Below are positions 35,201 to 46,199 of a stretch of 64,000 nucleotides of DNA, piece after piece. Each line of letters opens with the position of its first letter. The first letter of the stretch is position 1. A program made the position numbers and the translations under genes. The notes below the pieces were generated by a model, which saw only the letters and a program-made list of their open reading frames with translations, was not told where the DNA came from and did no database searches. The DNA is from Liolophura sinensis (Eukaryota > Mollusca > Polyplacophora > Chitonida > Chitonidae). Location: positions 76,809,966 to 76,873,965 of the forward strand of contig NC_088300.1 in the NCBI RefSeq assembly GCF_032854445.1. The letters are read 5' to 3'.

Positions 35201-38200
35201 AATGAGATACACATGGTAAGTATAGATTTACACGATCCCAATCTCATCGTCCTCAGTCATTACGCCGGACATGTTTTGTGAAGTTTTAAATTTAATCATT
35301 TAAAGCACAGGTACAGTTATGAAATTCAGTGTTAACGTTTGCAATCATTTTAACGCAGGTACATTTGTTTAAAGAAAAATATATTTGTTGGGAATTTCAA
35401 ATCTGTAATAGAAGTAATATTTGTCCTCAGACTAAACTGACTATAGATGACAACAGTACTGAATGCCATATTGAGGCTTGTTAAGACGCTGTTGTAACGT
35501 CTGTCGTCCACAGCAGTACACGCTGGACGTGTATTTCCGCCAGTCCTGGAATGACCCTCGATTAAAGTTTAACGACACGGATAAACCCATCAACACGGGA
35601 CCGAACTATGCGAATAAACTGTGGCTACCAGATCCATACTTCATGAACAGCAAGGAAGAGACGTTTCACACAGTTACACTTCCGAATGTGCTGCTCCGGA
35701 TCTTCCCCAATGGCGACGTGTTTTACAGTCAGCGGTAACAGTGAACTGTTCTAATACTCTGAAACTACACAGTCACCCACACTACTGCCAGCTGCTATCA
35801 CTAAACAGTAAAGTGACTAACATTTGGCTTATTACTATCATTGAACAGTAAAGTGACTATAATCTGGTTAGTTACTATCATTGAACAGTAAAGTGACTAA
35901 CATCAGGCTTGTAACTATCAGTGAGCAGTAAAGTGATTAACATTGGTTTGTTACTATCATTGCATAGTGAAGAGACTAACATCAGGCTTGTTACTATCAC
36001 TGAGCAGTAAAGTGACTAACATCTGGTTTGTTACTATCATTGCATAGTGAAGAGACTAACATCGGGCTTATTGCTATCAGTGAGCAGTAAAGTGACTAAC
36101 ATCAGGCTTATTACTATCAGTGAGCATTAAAGTGACTAACATCGGGTTTGTTACGATCATTGCATAGTGAAGAGACTAACATCGGGCTTGTTACTATCAC
36201 TGAGCAGTAAAGTGACTAACATCGGGTTTGTTACGATCATTGCATAGTGAAGAGACTAACATCAAGCTTATTACTATCAGTGAGCAGTAAAGTGACTAAC
36301 ATCAGGCTTATTACTATCAGTGAGCAGTAAAGTGACTAACATCGGGTTTGTTACTATCATTGCATAGTGAAGAGACTAACATCGGGTTTGTTACTATCAT
36401 TGCATAGTGAAGAGACTAACATCGGGTTTGTTACTATCATTGCATAGTGAAGAGACTAACATCGGGCTTGTTACTATCAGTGAGCAGTAAAGTGACTAAC
36501 ATCTAGTTTGTTACTATCATTGCATAGCGAAGAGACTAACATCAGGCTTATTACTATCAGTGAGCAGTAAAGTGACTAACATCTGGTTTGTTACTATTAT
36601 TGCATAGTGAAGAGACTAACATCAGGCTTGTTACTATCACTGAGCAGTAAAGTGACTAACATCGGGTTTGTTACTACTATTGCATAGTGAAGAGACTAAC
36701 ATCGGGCTTGTTACTATCAGTGAAGAAGAGTAAGGTGACTAACATCAGGCTTGTAACTATCACTGAACAGTAAAGCGGATACCATCAGACCAGTTTATAT
36801 CATTGAATGCTGACATGACTATAATTGGACCACTTATTATCACTGAACACTGACAAATATCATCGGGCCAGTTACTGTCACTGAATACGGACGTGACTAT
36901 GAACGGGCCAGTTACCATCATTGAACCTTAAAGTGAATATCATATGGCCAGTTGCTATCATTGAACACTGACGTGAACTGATGTGTCGGGCCAGTTACTA
37001 TCATTGAACACTGACGAAGATATCATCGGGCCAGTTGCTATCACTGAACACTGACAAAGATAGCACCGCGCCAGTTACTATCACTGAACACTGGCGTGAC
37101 TATTATCGGACCAGCTACTATCATTGAGCATTTATTTATTGTTTTATTTGACTTGTGTTTGATATATATCAGTGAATTTTGCATAAATGTATTTGTACAT
37201 ATTTAGAGCTTGTACCTGCCCCATTTATGTCATTATTTACCTGTTCCTGGCCAGTCACCTATTCCATGATTCACACTTTTTCTTCTTGGCAGGTTAAGTC
37301 TAGTCGTGGCGTGTAACATGAAGCTGGAGAATTTCCCCATGGATAAACAAGTCTGTGACCTTAAGACTATGAGCTGTGAGTAGTCTCTATCCTTCTTCAC
37401 TGTAACATCAAGAATATACATAAATAAGTATGTGCATGCATGGAACAAATGGTTCGTAGCTGTTATCAGAATCGGTCTCCGACACTGAGTGACTAAGGAA
37501 CAGTTGTGTGGACATTGTTACCATATCAGCCAGTAGAGTAATCATACACAATGTATACAACCAGATCTTTACACAAGGCGAAAACCTCATTACTTATTAA
37601 CTGCTAATTAGTCCATTTAACAATTTTTCTTGACACGCTATCTTGTGTCCGAATGTGTGTCTTCATAAATCCACGACAAAAAGGTATTGAAATAAGATAA
37701 AGCAGTGGACATAGAAGTGAACGTCTAATCATTTAACTTTTGTCATACGGAAAATTATACCCAAGATGTAGCTCCTAATCGACTTCCTCTAAAATACGAC
37801 CATCTTCTCTTGATTCTCTAACAACCAACTCTGAAATACCGCCATCTTAACCTGAATTTTTGACAACCAACTCTGAAATGCCACAACTTTAAACTTGATT
37901 CTCTAACAACCCATTCTGGAACACCACCATCTTTGTCTTAAAAGATTTAACAACCAATTTTGAAATGCCAGCATCTTTACCTGCTTCTCTAACAATCCAT
38001 CCTGGAACACCACCATCTTTACCTGCTTCTCTAACAACCAATTCTGGAACACCACCATCGTTACTTGCTTCTCTAACAACCCATTCTGGAACACCACCAT
38101 CATTACCTGCTTCTCTAACAGCCAATTCTGGAAAACCACCATCATTACTTGTTTCTCTAACAACCCATTCTGGAACACCACCATCGTTACTTGCTTCTCT

Positions 38201-41200
38201 AACAACCCATTCTGGAACACCACCATTTTTACCTGCTTCTCGAGCAACCAATTCTGGAACACCACCATCGTTAATAGCTTCTCTAACAACCCATTCTAGA
38301 ACACCACCATCCTTATCTGCTTCTCTAACAATCCATTCTGGAACACCACCATCGTTACTTGTTTCTCTAACAACCCATTCTGGAATACCACTATCGGTAC
38401 TTGTTTCTCTAACAACCCATTCTGGAACACCACCATCTTTACCTGCTTCTCTAACAACCCATTCTGGAACACCACCATCGTTAATTGTTTCTCTAACAAC
38501 CCATTCTGGAACACCACCATCGTTACTTGTTTATCTAACAACCCATTCTGGAACACCACCATCATTACCTGCTTCTCTAACAACCCATTCTGGAACACCA
38601 CCATCATTACCTGCTTCTCTAACAACCCATTCTGGAATACCACCATCATTACCTGCTTCTCTAACAACCCATTCTGGAACACCACCATCGTTACTTGTTT
38701 CTCTAACAACCCATTCTGGAACACCACCATTGTTACTTGCTTCTCGAACAACCCATTCTGGAACACCACCATCGTTACTTGTTTCTCTAACAACCCATTC
38801 TGGAACACCACCATCATTACCTGCTTCTCTAACAACCCATTCTGGAACACCACCATCATTACCTGCTTCTCTAACAACCCATTCTGGAAAACCACCATCA
38901 TTACCTGCTTCTCTAACAACCCATTCTGGAACACCACCATCTTTACTTGTTTCTCTAACAACCCATTCTGGAACACCACCATCGTTACTTGTTTCTCTAA
39001 CAACCCATTCTAGAACACCACCATCATTACCTGCTTCTCTAACAACCCATTTTAGGACACCACCATCATTACCTGCTTCTCTAACAACCCATTCTGGAAT
39101 ACCACCATCGTTAATTGCTTCTCTAACAACCCATTCTGGAACACCACCATCATTACCTGCTTCTCCAACAACCCATTCTGGAACACCACCATCGTTACTT
39201 GTTTCTCTAACAACCCATTCTGGAATACCACCATCGTTAATTGCTTCTCGAACAACCCATTCTGGAACACCATCATCGTTACTTGTTTATCTAACAACCC
39301 ATTCTGGAACACCACCATCATTACCTGCTTCTCTAACAACTCATTCTGGAACACCACCATCGATACTTGTTTCTCTAACAACCCATTCTGGAATACCACC
39401 ATCGTTAATTGCTTCTCGAACAACCCATTCTGGAACACCACCATCGTTAATTGCTTCTCTAACAACCCATTCTGGAACACCACCATCATTACCTGCTTCT
39501 CTAACAGCCAATTCTGGAAAACCACCATCATTACCTGCTTCTCCAACAACCCATTCTGGAAAACCACCATCGTTAATTGCTTCTCTAACAACCCATTCTG
39601 GAACACCACCGTCTTTATCTGTTTCTCTAACAACCCATTCTGGAACACCACCATCGTTACTTGTTTCTCTAACAACCCATTCTGGAATACCACCATCGTT
39701 ACTTGTTTCTCTAACAACCCATTCTGGAACACCACCATCGTTAATTGCTTCTCGAACAACCCATTCTGGAATACCACCATCGTTACTTGTTTCTCTAACA
39801 ACCCATTCTGGAACACCACCATCATTACCTGCTTCTCTAACAACTCATTCTGGAACACCACCATCGATACTTGTTTCTCTAACAACCCATTCTGGAATAC
39901 CACCATCGTTAATTGCTTCTCGAACAACCCATTCTGGAACACCACCATCGTTAATTGCTTCTCAAACAACCCATTCTGGAACACCACCATCTTTACCTGC
40001 TTCTCTAACAACCAATTCTGGAACACCACCATCTCTACTTACTTCTTGAACACCCCACTTTGAAACATCGCGATCTTTATTTTATTCCCAACAGCCCACA
40101 GCAGTTGACCTCAGCAATTCGTCACAAGTGAACGTATAGTTCTTTAACCCCTGCTTCGCAGAAAGATATAGAAAAAATGTAGGTCCTAATCGCAGGCTGG
40201 GTACACATTACTTTTTCTAGACAACTCCTTGTGATGTGTAACAGTTGCATGAGAAACATGCCTGCCATAGCAGCTGGCAAGCGACATTATTTCATTACCC
40301 CGTCATTATGGTATAACCACTTACTCAGAGGATTCATCGTTACTTTCCTCAGTCGGCTACAACACGAAAGATATAACACTGAAGTGGTTAACTGAAGGAG
40401 CGTTGAGTGTAAACGAAGACATTGAGCTCCCAGAATTCAGTCTGATGAGGACAGAGAAAGGAGACTGTACACAGGAATATGTCACCGGTAAGTCATCAAA
40501 AACGGGTCATTAAGAGACCTTGTCAGGGTACAAATCATGTTTGGTTATTTCTCCGTATTCTTACTTCAGCTAACTTCATCGTTCAAGCTACTCCTCATTT
40601 TACTTGTTCAAAATATGGCCCCATTTTTTATACCTTGAATGTATGCAGAGGATTTTTTAAGTAATACTGTTGAACACCTCCTTCCCTAAAACTTTAACTC
40701 TTCAATCTATTGCTTCTTTCCAGGAACTTACAGCTGTTTGGTGGCCAAATTCCATATCACGCGCAGGATTGAATATTACCTCGTGCAAACATACTTACCA
40801 ACAATCCTCATTGTGGTCCTTTCTTGGGTTAACTTTTGGATTGATCCTCGCGCGACCCCTGCACGTGTCTCCTTGGGATTACTGTGTGTGCTCACCATGA
40901 CAACCCAAAGTACCGGTGTCCAAGCCAAACTACCCAGAGTGTCCTACATAAAGTCAATGGATATCTGGTTAAATGTCTGTTTGATTTTTGTCTTCGGAGC
41001 GCTTTTGGAGTATGCTTTAGTGAATGTGCAATCTCGGAAGCAAGACAATAATTCCAAGAAAAAATACCAGGTACTCCAGCTTGGCAATTGAACAGGAATA
41101 CCAAAACAGTGTACAGGTTCTCACGGAAAAGAAGAAGGCCTAATTCTAATTTAGGACCACCTTTAAAAAGTTTTTAAAGTAACCGACTGAAATAGCAATT

Positions 41201-42343
41201 TGTAATTTGTGAGTTGCGCTTATACTGGGCTCTGGTGCACAGATTAGCGTCTAAAGCTTGAGTATATACCAGCCATAGCGAACTATTGGCATGTCTGAAT
41301 GTGTCTGTAAGTCTGAAGATCATCTTTGTATTCTTGAGTATGGCTTAACAAACCAATCAAATAAATAAATAAATACAGATCTTCTATGCGCGACACCGGG
41401 AACTTATAGGGAATAATGGCTGATTTTCTACACATAGAAGGACAGGCTTTCAGATAACTTGTATCATGTTTACACCTCAAATTATCTCAAAAATGTATCT
41501 AAAATACATGTATACCACGTCGCTCCCTGGCGCTATAAACCATACAACATTGGAGGGTGCATAGCTCTTTATTCTGTGAACCCTACTGAAATTACTCAGG
41601 TATTTTGGATGATTGTTCTTCCCCGACATAAACGCTTATAAAATGGATACCATGTGGGTGATGTAAATAAAATTTGAAGAGCGTATGGCCTAGGATGGGG
41701 GCAAAACATTTGAGTGATATAGGTCTCGTTACTCGGCGTTCATATTGGCTTTGTGCAAAACCTTTAAAAACTTCTTCTTTATAACAACTGAAACGATTAT
41801 TTTAAAACTTGGTACATTACCAACAACCTAATCCCCAGAACTTGTAGGTTTCAGATTTTGAACTTCGAACATTTATAGCAAGAGAATGTTCCCCGAATAT
41901 GCCACGAGAATGTGAGTCTCGGTTTGAGTTTTATTGCTTGGCACCCGGTATCGTTGTACGGAAAATGATTGCATTAATGTATAAAACAGAGCACGAGAAA
42001 TGTGATTTATTAACTTTTGTGAAAGGTGGTCCTAGAGCGTTAAGAACATGCTTTGCTGAGTCATTACATGCAGACTATAAGGTCCTCTTTCTTATAGTGG
42101 GTCGGTGTTGATATATTTTCACATTCTCCATTTCAGACAGAAAATGGCGATGCTGTGAGCAAGCATACTTCGCACAGCTACACAGTGACTGTGGACATTG
42201 GGGAAGTCCCTAAGGAAACATGTTGCTCTAAACTCTGGCTCAGCGCTGACCGAGTCGACCTCGTATCACGAATTGCTTTTCCCGCGGCTTTTGCCGTGTT
42301 TAATCTGGCTTACTGGATAGGATACAACCATCGACCGCTGTAG
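26262..42343 (+). CDS. Anion-type Cys-loop channel subunit, GlyR/GluCl-like (tandem copy 1)
   Basis: Nine exons (26262-26314, 28956-29071, 30684-30698, 35148-35215, 35514-35734, 37293-37375, 40353-40487, 40724-41070, 42137-42343) give 414 residues: a subunit of a ligand-gated chloride-type channel in the plasma membrane. Residues 1 to about 25 are a signal peptide. The extracellular domain has FRQSWNDPRL (92-101), PNGDVFYSQR, the Cys loop C165-C179 with 13 residues between, FGYNTKD (186-192) and the second disulfide C224-C235 (CTQEYVTGTYSC) typical of GlyR and GluCl but not GABA-A subunits. M1 is about 250-270; M2 follows PAR (276-278), the anion-selectivity motif; M3 is about 311-332; M4 about 391-408. 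The M3-M4 loop is short (about 52 residues). M2 has Leu at 6' (284) and Cys at 7'. Sequon N28. The natural ligand is not determinable by eye. AATAAA at 42427. Confidence 0.93.
26311..26765 (+). repeat. 39-bp minisatellite starting at the exon 1 splice donor
   Basis: About 11 copies of a unit containing GTAAGCATGTTATTCACGA and TTTGATGTAATATACCCTCT. The first, diverged unit is the start of intron 1 itself (CTGTAAGTATATC through TTTGATGTAATATTAGCTATG). The unit length is a multiple of three, which keeps a meaningless 123-codon frame open on the minus strand. Confidence 0.88.
26776..26838 (+). mobile_element. SINE tail at the end of the 39-bp array
   Basis: GTATAAGTGAAATATTCTTG, GCCGTAAAACACCAATGAA and an AATAAATAAAT end; only the last 60 bp of the element are present, directly after the final repeat unit. 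Confidence 0.75.
27885..28115 (+). repeat. 69-bp tandem repeat, about 3.5 copies, probably SINE-derived
   Basis: CATGAGGCTTGTCAGGAACC and GAGGTAACTGGCTTCTC recur at 69-70 bp spacing. The GGCTCTGTCCGGTTTCCCACCA part resembles the conserved SINE segment GGCTCTGCCCGGTTTCCTCC. Open frames across it on both strands are artefacts. It lies in intron 1 of channel gene 1. Confidence 0.75.
29100..30180 (+). repeat. Degenerate tandem repeat filling channel gene 1 intron 2
   Basis: Roughly 55-60 bp imperfect units recur, with TTGTACCTTGTCTACAACG, TATATGGTGTTGAGATG and ATAGCATTTAATTGT-like elements. Divergence is high, so boundaries and copy number are approximate. Confidence 0.6.
29829..29933 (+). repeat. 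T-rich low-complexity tract
   Basis: About 100 bases of T runs broken by G, within the intron 2 repeat. The hydrophobic open frame across it (29748-29975) is an artefact of TTT-rich sequence. Confidence 0.8.
30684..30698 (+). CDS. 15-nt microexon (exon 3) of channel gene 1
   Basis: ACAAAGGGCTGACTG lies between TTCTATTTCAG and a weak GTAAAT donor. It is phase 1 on both sides and adds five residues (DKGLT), so skipping it keeps the frame. The paralog has the same-sized exon at 53853-53867 (DKELS) with the same weak donor. Conservation across paralogs, despite long flanking introns, is the main evidence that it is real. Confidence 0.8.
32850..33000 (+). mobile_element. SINE copy in channel gene 1 intron 3
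   Basis: GATCGTGAGTTTCGCCCTGG, CCTCCCACCATAATGCTGGC, CGTATAAGTGAAATATTCTT and an AATAAATAAATAAAT end. The 5' part (before about 32850) is diverged. Intron 3 spans 30699-35147; the rest shows only the degenerate repeat near 34690. Confidence 0.78.
34690..35010 (+). repeat. Degenerate 50-bp-class tandem repeat in intron 3
   Basis: TTTACTAACAG and TTTCTNATTANCAGTTATAG-like segments recur five or six times with strong divergence. Confidence 0.5.
35745..37135 (+). repeat. 40/80-bp minisatellite filling channel gene 1 intron 5
   Basis: Two 40-bp unit types alternate over 35800-36790: one with TAAAGTGACTAACATC and ATCAGTGAGCAG, the other with TGAAGAGACTAACATC and ATCATTGCATAG, giving an 80-bp dimer in most of the block. 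A degenerate part (ATCGGGCCAGTTACTATCA) continues to about 37135. The whole intron is 1558 bp against 521 bp in the paralog. Confidence 0.88.
37795..40075 (+). repeat. 42-bp minisatellite, about 54 copies, in channel gene 1 intron 6
   Basis: Every unit is 42 bp (CTCTAACAACCCATTCTGG then AACACCACCATC plus a variable GTTACTTGTTT part), without visible indels over about 2.2 kb. Because 42 is a multiple of three and the unit lacks stops in some frames, a 694-codon frame is open on the plus strand (37965-40049) and long frames on the minus strand. Unit-to-unit changes alter amino acids as often as not (CTT/CCT/ATT, GTT/GCT), so it is not a constrained protein. A 12-unit (504-bp) block is repeated around 39341 and 39845. 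Confidence 0.92.
41303..41377 (+). mobile_element. SINE tail in channel gene 1 intron 8
   Basis: GTATTCTTGAGTATGGC and ACCAATCAAATAAATAAATA, the last 70 bp or so of the element. Confidence 0.65.
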
Positions 42344-42426
42344 TCACGACGACCGACTTGCGTGGTTAGATTTTAAAAATCGCGTATATTCCAATATTTA
42401 ACTGTAGGTTGCACTACATCTGTGAT

Positions 42427-42432
42427 AATAAA
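42427..42432 (+). terminator. Polyadenylation signal of channel gene 1
   Basis: AATAAA 84 bp after the stop codon at 42341-42343. Confidence 0.55.
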
Positions 42433-42439
42433 AAGACAT

Positions 42440-45400
42440 GGTGGTGCCCACAGGCTATGGAACCTTGTGATATGATGGATTAACCCATGTTTTGTAAACG
42501 CGCTGTGATGAAAGTAGTTCTCGATGGATATCTGACTGTTCTCACCTTGTATAAGAGTACCCTCCTCTGGAAGCCACAAAACGATCTTTGCACTGCGCAT
42601 GTCTGGTTCTAATCACCACCGTCCCGTCATCTTGCTAATGTCAGCGATTTTCCCAGAAATGACTACGATCGGGAGATGCTGAGTGAAGTCAAATTGAAAT
42701 TATGTTCCTCCCGAGGAACACTGGCATTAGCTATAATAAGTGAAATCAGCACAATTTCGCGTTGTAATACAATACACAATGTGCATACTTTACCTTTGTC
42801 ATCCGGATGACTGTGACATCGGTGACACAAATATACCTTTACAGGTAAAACATATAACAGTTATTATGACGGTTATATGTCTTAACAGAACGCAGATCAT
42901 ACTACATTATCTTGAAGATCGATGAATGTATTTATTTAGACGTTAGCTGTTTAAACATTATAACAATGCACCTGTGGTTTGTACTAACATGTTGAATCTT
43001 GTGAATTTTGTTCATACTGGTGTTGGCGTCGTAAAAATTTGAGTTATAGTTACCTGTAGTTGGGATATCTATCAATCTTTCGTGGACTGTCTCACGTAAA
43101 GACCTATCCACATTTTTACATCGGAATCAGTAGATTTGATAACTAAACAGTTTATGATCCACAGTAACGGTAATAAACATTGCTAGTACAAAGTCCTGTT
43201 AGAAACTATCATTATTCTATGCACCATATATGTCCTTAGCCATGTGAGTGGATGTGTGCGTGTGTAGGCGGGCGGATGGGTGCGTGTTTTGCGGGTGGAT
43301 GGGCGCGTGTGGAGGCGGATGGATGGATGTTTATTCTAGTGTACATCGACCGTAGACTTGTTTATTTGTAAACGTGCATAGTTCATGAGTATACATTTTT
43401 ACACACGATTAAATCTCCATGTTTTACAATGTGTTGATTCAGCTTCTTTCATATTTGCATGTCACAGGTCTGTATATGTAACCATTCAATGGACACCTTA
43501 AAACTCATGCATGTCGCAAAATGTATAGAACACTTTATGATAACGATTACTACATACATACAAGACTGTGTTTCTGTAAACACTTTTATGACTTTGAGGA
43601 CGTTTAAAGGGATAATCACATTCATGTTAATTCTGTGTAATATACGTCCTTCCCAACGCTGGTGTTGGTCTACTCTGTATCGGCCAGTTTACTTCTTAAG
43701 ACGCTCGTACGTGAGAAAATATTGAGTGTACATGTATGTATCGCCACCCACATCTTCTTTCACCAACTACCACGTGACAACTCCTCCATTGACTCTGTCA
43801 CCATTTTTCTGAGGGTTGTGTAAAACAAATGGCAACACCAAACGACAACACCAGACTAATTGGGTATACGCAGCCACACGGTATCCCTCATGAGCTTTAA
43901 AAAGCATTAACTTTTTGTCCTTGTGATGCCGCATAACCGAGATGTCAAAGTTCAACGTAAGCCAAATCGTACACAATGAGAAAATCGAAAGAGCCGCCAT
44001 GTTATAAATTTCGACCAATCCCGCGTGAGATATCTGCATAACCCGAGAATGCAGTTCTTTCTGCTTCCGTTATCCGAACTTTGTTTGGCTTTTTAGCCAT
44101 GTGTGTGTGGAGTACGAGTGACGCAACATCATCATTTCCGCTTGTTTTAACATGGGGCATCTCATGGCCTCTTAAGAATTACAGATTAATTTATTGAGTA
44201 ACAAAGGATATCAGGAAAATAATGCTGTGGCAGTTAGGTATATTTCCATACTTCTTCCAGTGGTCCAGATCTCCAGTGTTCAGACCACCAGACTGATACC
44301 ACTGAGGTCGCGTGTTCGAATCCATCTTTCGCTGGGGAAATATTCTTGATCATGCATAGATCATCATGCTCTGGGTTTTGTTTTAAATCTTATGTATTTT
44401 TATAAAACCGGTTTTGTCTTCTTTGGACAGTAGATGGCCCTGGTTATTCCAGATTTCTGATTCATAATTTAAAGGAGAATGTTTTTAGGTACAGTTTCCC
44501 ATGGCATTTCTGATGGCCTTTATATCATTTTTTGTTTTATTTTTTCACTCTGAAAGAAGTTATACTGGATTATGAGGAAAAGATCTGTCTACGCTAATCA
44601 AATCAACTTATCTTTATTTTCCATATATAGCCCAACTTGTAACCTCTCAGATAATACAAACCTGGTCAACATCCAACGTATATTATTAAAATGGTAATAA
44701 TGTTCGTAATAACATAAAATGTGTGTCGCTTCACGATTTCTGATCAGATAGCGAAAGCTAATGAGATCTGCAGTATACCTAAAAAAAAAACTCCTGTATA
44801 GTTTGGTTTATAATAACGTACTGTCTCGGTGTGATATACTTCACTTCATTTGTAAGTGCTCCTGAAAGACTTGTCAAATTAAGCGCATTTTTATTGTAAT
44901 TGAATAATATTATATCTCTTCATTCTTTTCTGTAAACATATATGCTCACCTCCCTTATTTAATCACAACCTTACCGATGCTTAATTAAGTCTCACGAAGC
45001 ATATGCGTATATTGAATTTACAAAACTTTTTTGTAGGGATATATCGACATCTAGACAAAGTCAGACACACTCATGTCCGGCTGGTTCGGGAGCTTATATA
45101 ACGTGTCCTAACCCTTTAATTCAGATTACGTAATGCTAGAATAATCCCGTTTGATTATAATTAATAATACTTGAACGCTATATTGTGCGTAGGCCTTTGC
45201 ATCACCATAACACCTACACGTACAGAATAAAAAGCTGCAGTCACTAGTCTGCTACGCCCTTGTGGTTTTCTTAAGTCTGACATCCGTCTGGCCTGACACT
45301 GCTACATGACGTGTAAGCCTCACCCAAATATAGCAGCATATTTAGTAGTATACCCACGTATTAGAGTGTGATATCGGGTGTGAGGTTTATGTGGGGTTTA

Positions 45401-45950
45401 CACATCTATAGGACAGAAGGTTGATAACTGGCGGCTGGCACGGCGCTGTGCTCACTGTCTCACACAAGTTAGCCGTGGCTCTTGATACGGTAAGATGTTT
45501 GATTTATAACATTTGTTAATGCTAGTAATATTTCACTCAGAATGTTTTAATATCTTCATGACATATATGCAAACTGCAGAATAACTGAGATAGGACTGGT
45601 CATAGAAACTGTACATATAAAATACGCACGAGTTTTGTTTGCTTGAATGTATTTCCTCCTTTTGGGTACGCGTAGTCATTTCCATGAAGTGATCATCATG
45701 TTAAGAAGTGAATAGCTATATAGTATGACAGTTATACATGGCTAAACATAATACATACACAACTTACTGTTTCAGTCGTTTATATGATAATTTCGGACAG
45801 TTTTATTCTTAACTGACTAAAACAGTCTAAAAGTATTAAAAACCAAGTGTGTTAAAAAGCGTAAAGAAAAATGAGAGCCAATATCTGGGCATAATTGTAA
45901 ACACAATGAATGACATTATTTATTTATCATTAGCGCAATCAGCGGATTAA
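42440..45950. other. Intergenic between the tandem channel genes, left part
   Basis: No exon recognised. It contains a G-rich GGATGGGTGCGTGT-type stretch at 43241-43332 and a tRNA-like SINE piece near 44275-44350. A GTAAGA donor-like site at 45490, after GTGGCTCTTGATACG, could end an untranslated first exon of gene 2, but nothing else supports it. Confidence 0.4.
44275..44350 (+). mobile_element. tRNA-related SINE fragment, second family
   Basis: CCACTGAGGTCGCGTGTTCG continuing into AATCC is a box B-like segment, followed by TCTTTCGCTGGGGAAATATT. It shares the GTGTTCGAATCC motif with 53400-53430. Confidence 0.45.
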
Positions 45951-46012
45951 TTGCATAGCTGTTGGACATTTTGTTATGCGATTGGTCAAAGCGTGTCACA
46001 CAATTACGAGTT

Positions 46013-46199
46013 ATATTGCCGTAAGGTCCAGCTCACGGTGGCTTCCTCTCCGGCGTACGTGGGAAGGTCTGCCATGCAACAACCTGTGGATGGTCGTGGC
46101 TATAATCCCACCATAGTGCTGCCCGCCGTCGTGTAAGTGAAATGTCCTTGAGTGCGGCGTAAAACACCAATAAAATAAATAAATAAATATTGCCGTAAG
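46013..46199 (+). mobile_element. 5'-truncated SINE with 13-bp target-site duplication
   Basis: The element (46026-46186) starts within the family at GTCCAGCTCACGGTGGC and ends in AATAAATAAATAAAT. It is flanked by identical ATATTGCCGTAAG at 46013-46025 and 46187-46199. This is direct evidence of insertion by target-primed reverse transcription after incomplete copying. Confidence 0.92.

Noticed and set aside
37965-40049. 694-codon open frame on the plus strand
   Set aside because: It is read-through of the 42-bp minisatellite within intron 6. Unit variants change first and second codon positions freely, the minus strand is open too, and flanking exons splice cleanly across it.
45420-45490. 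Untranslated first exon of channel gene 2
   Set aside because: Only a donor-like GTAAGA supports it; no matching sequence was found upstream of copy 1 and no acceptor before 50258 could be paired with confidence.
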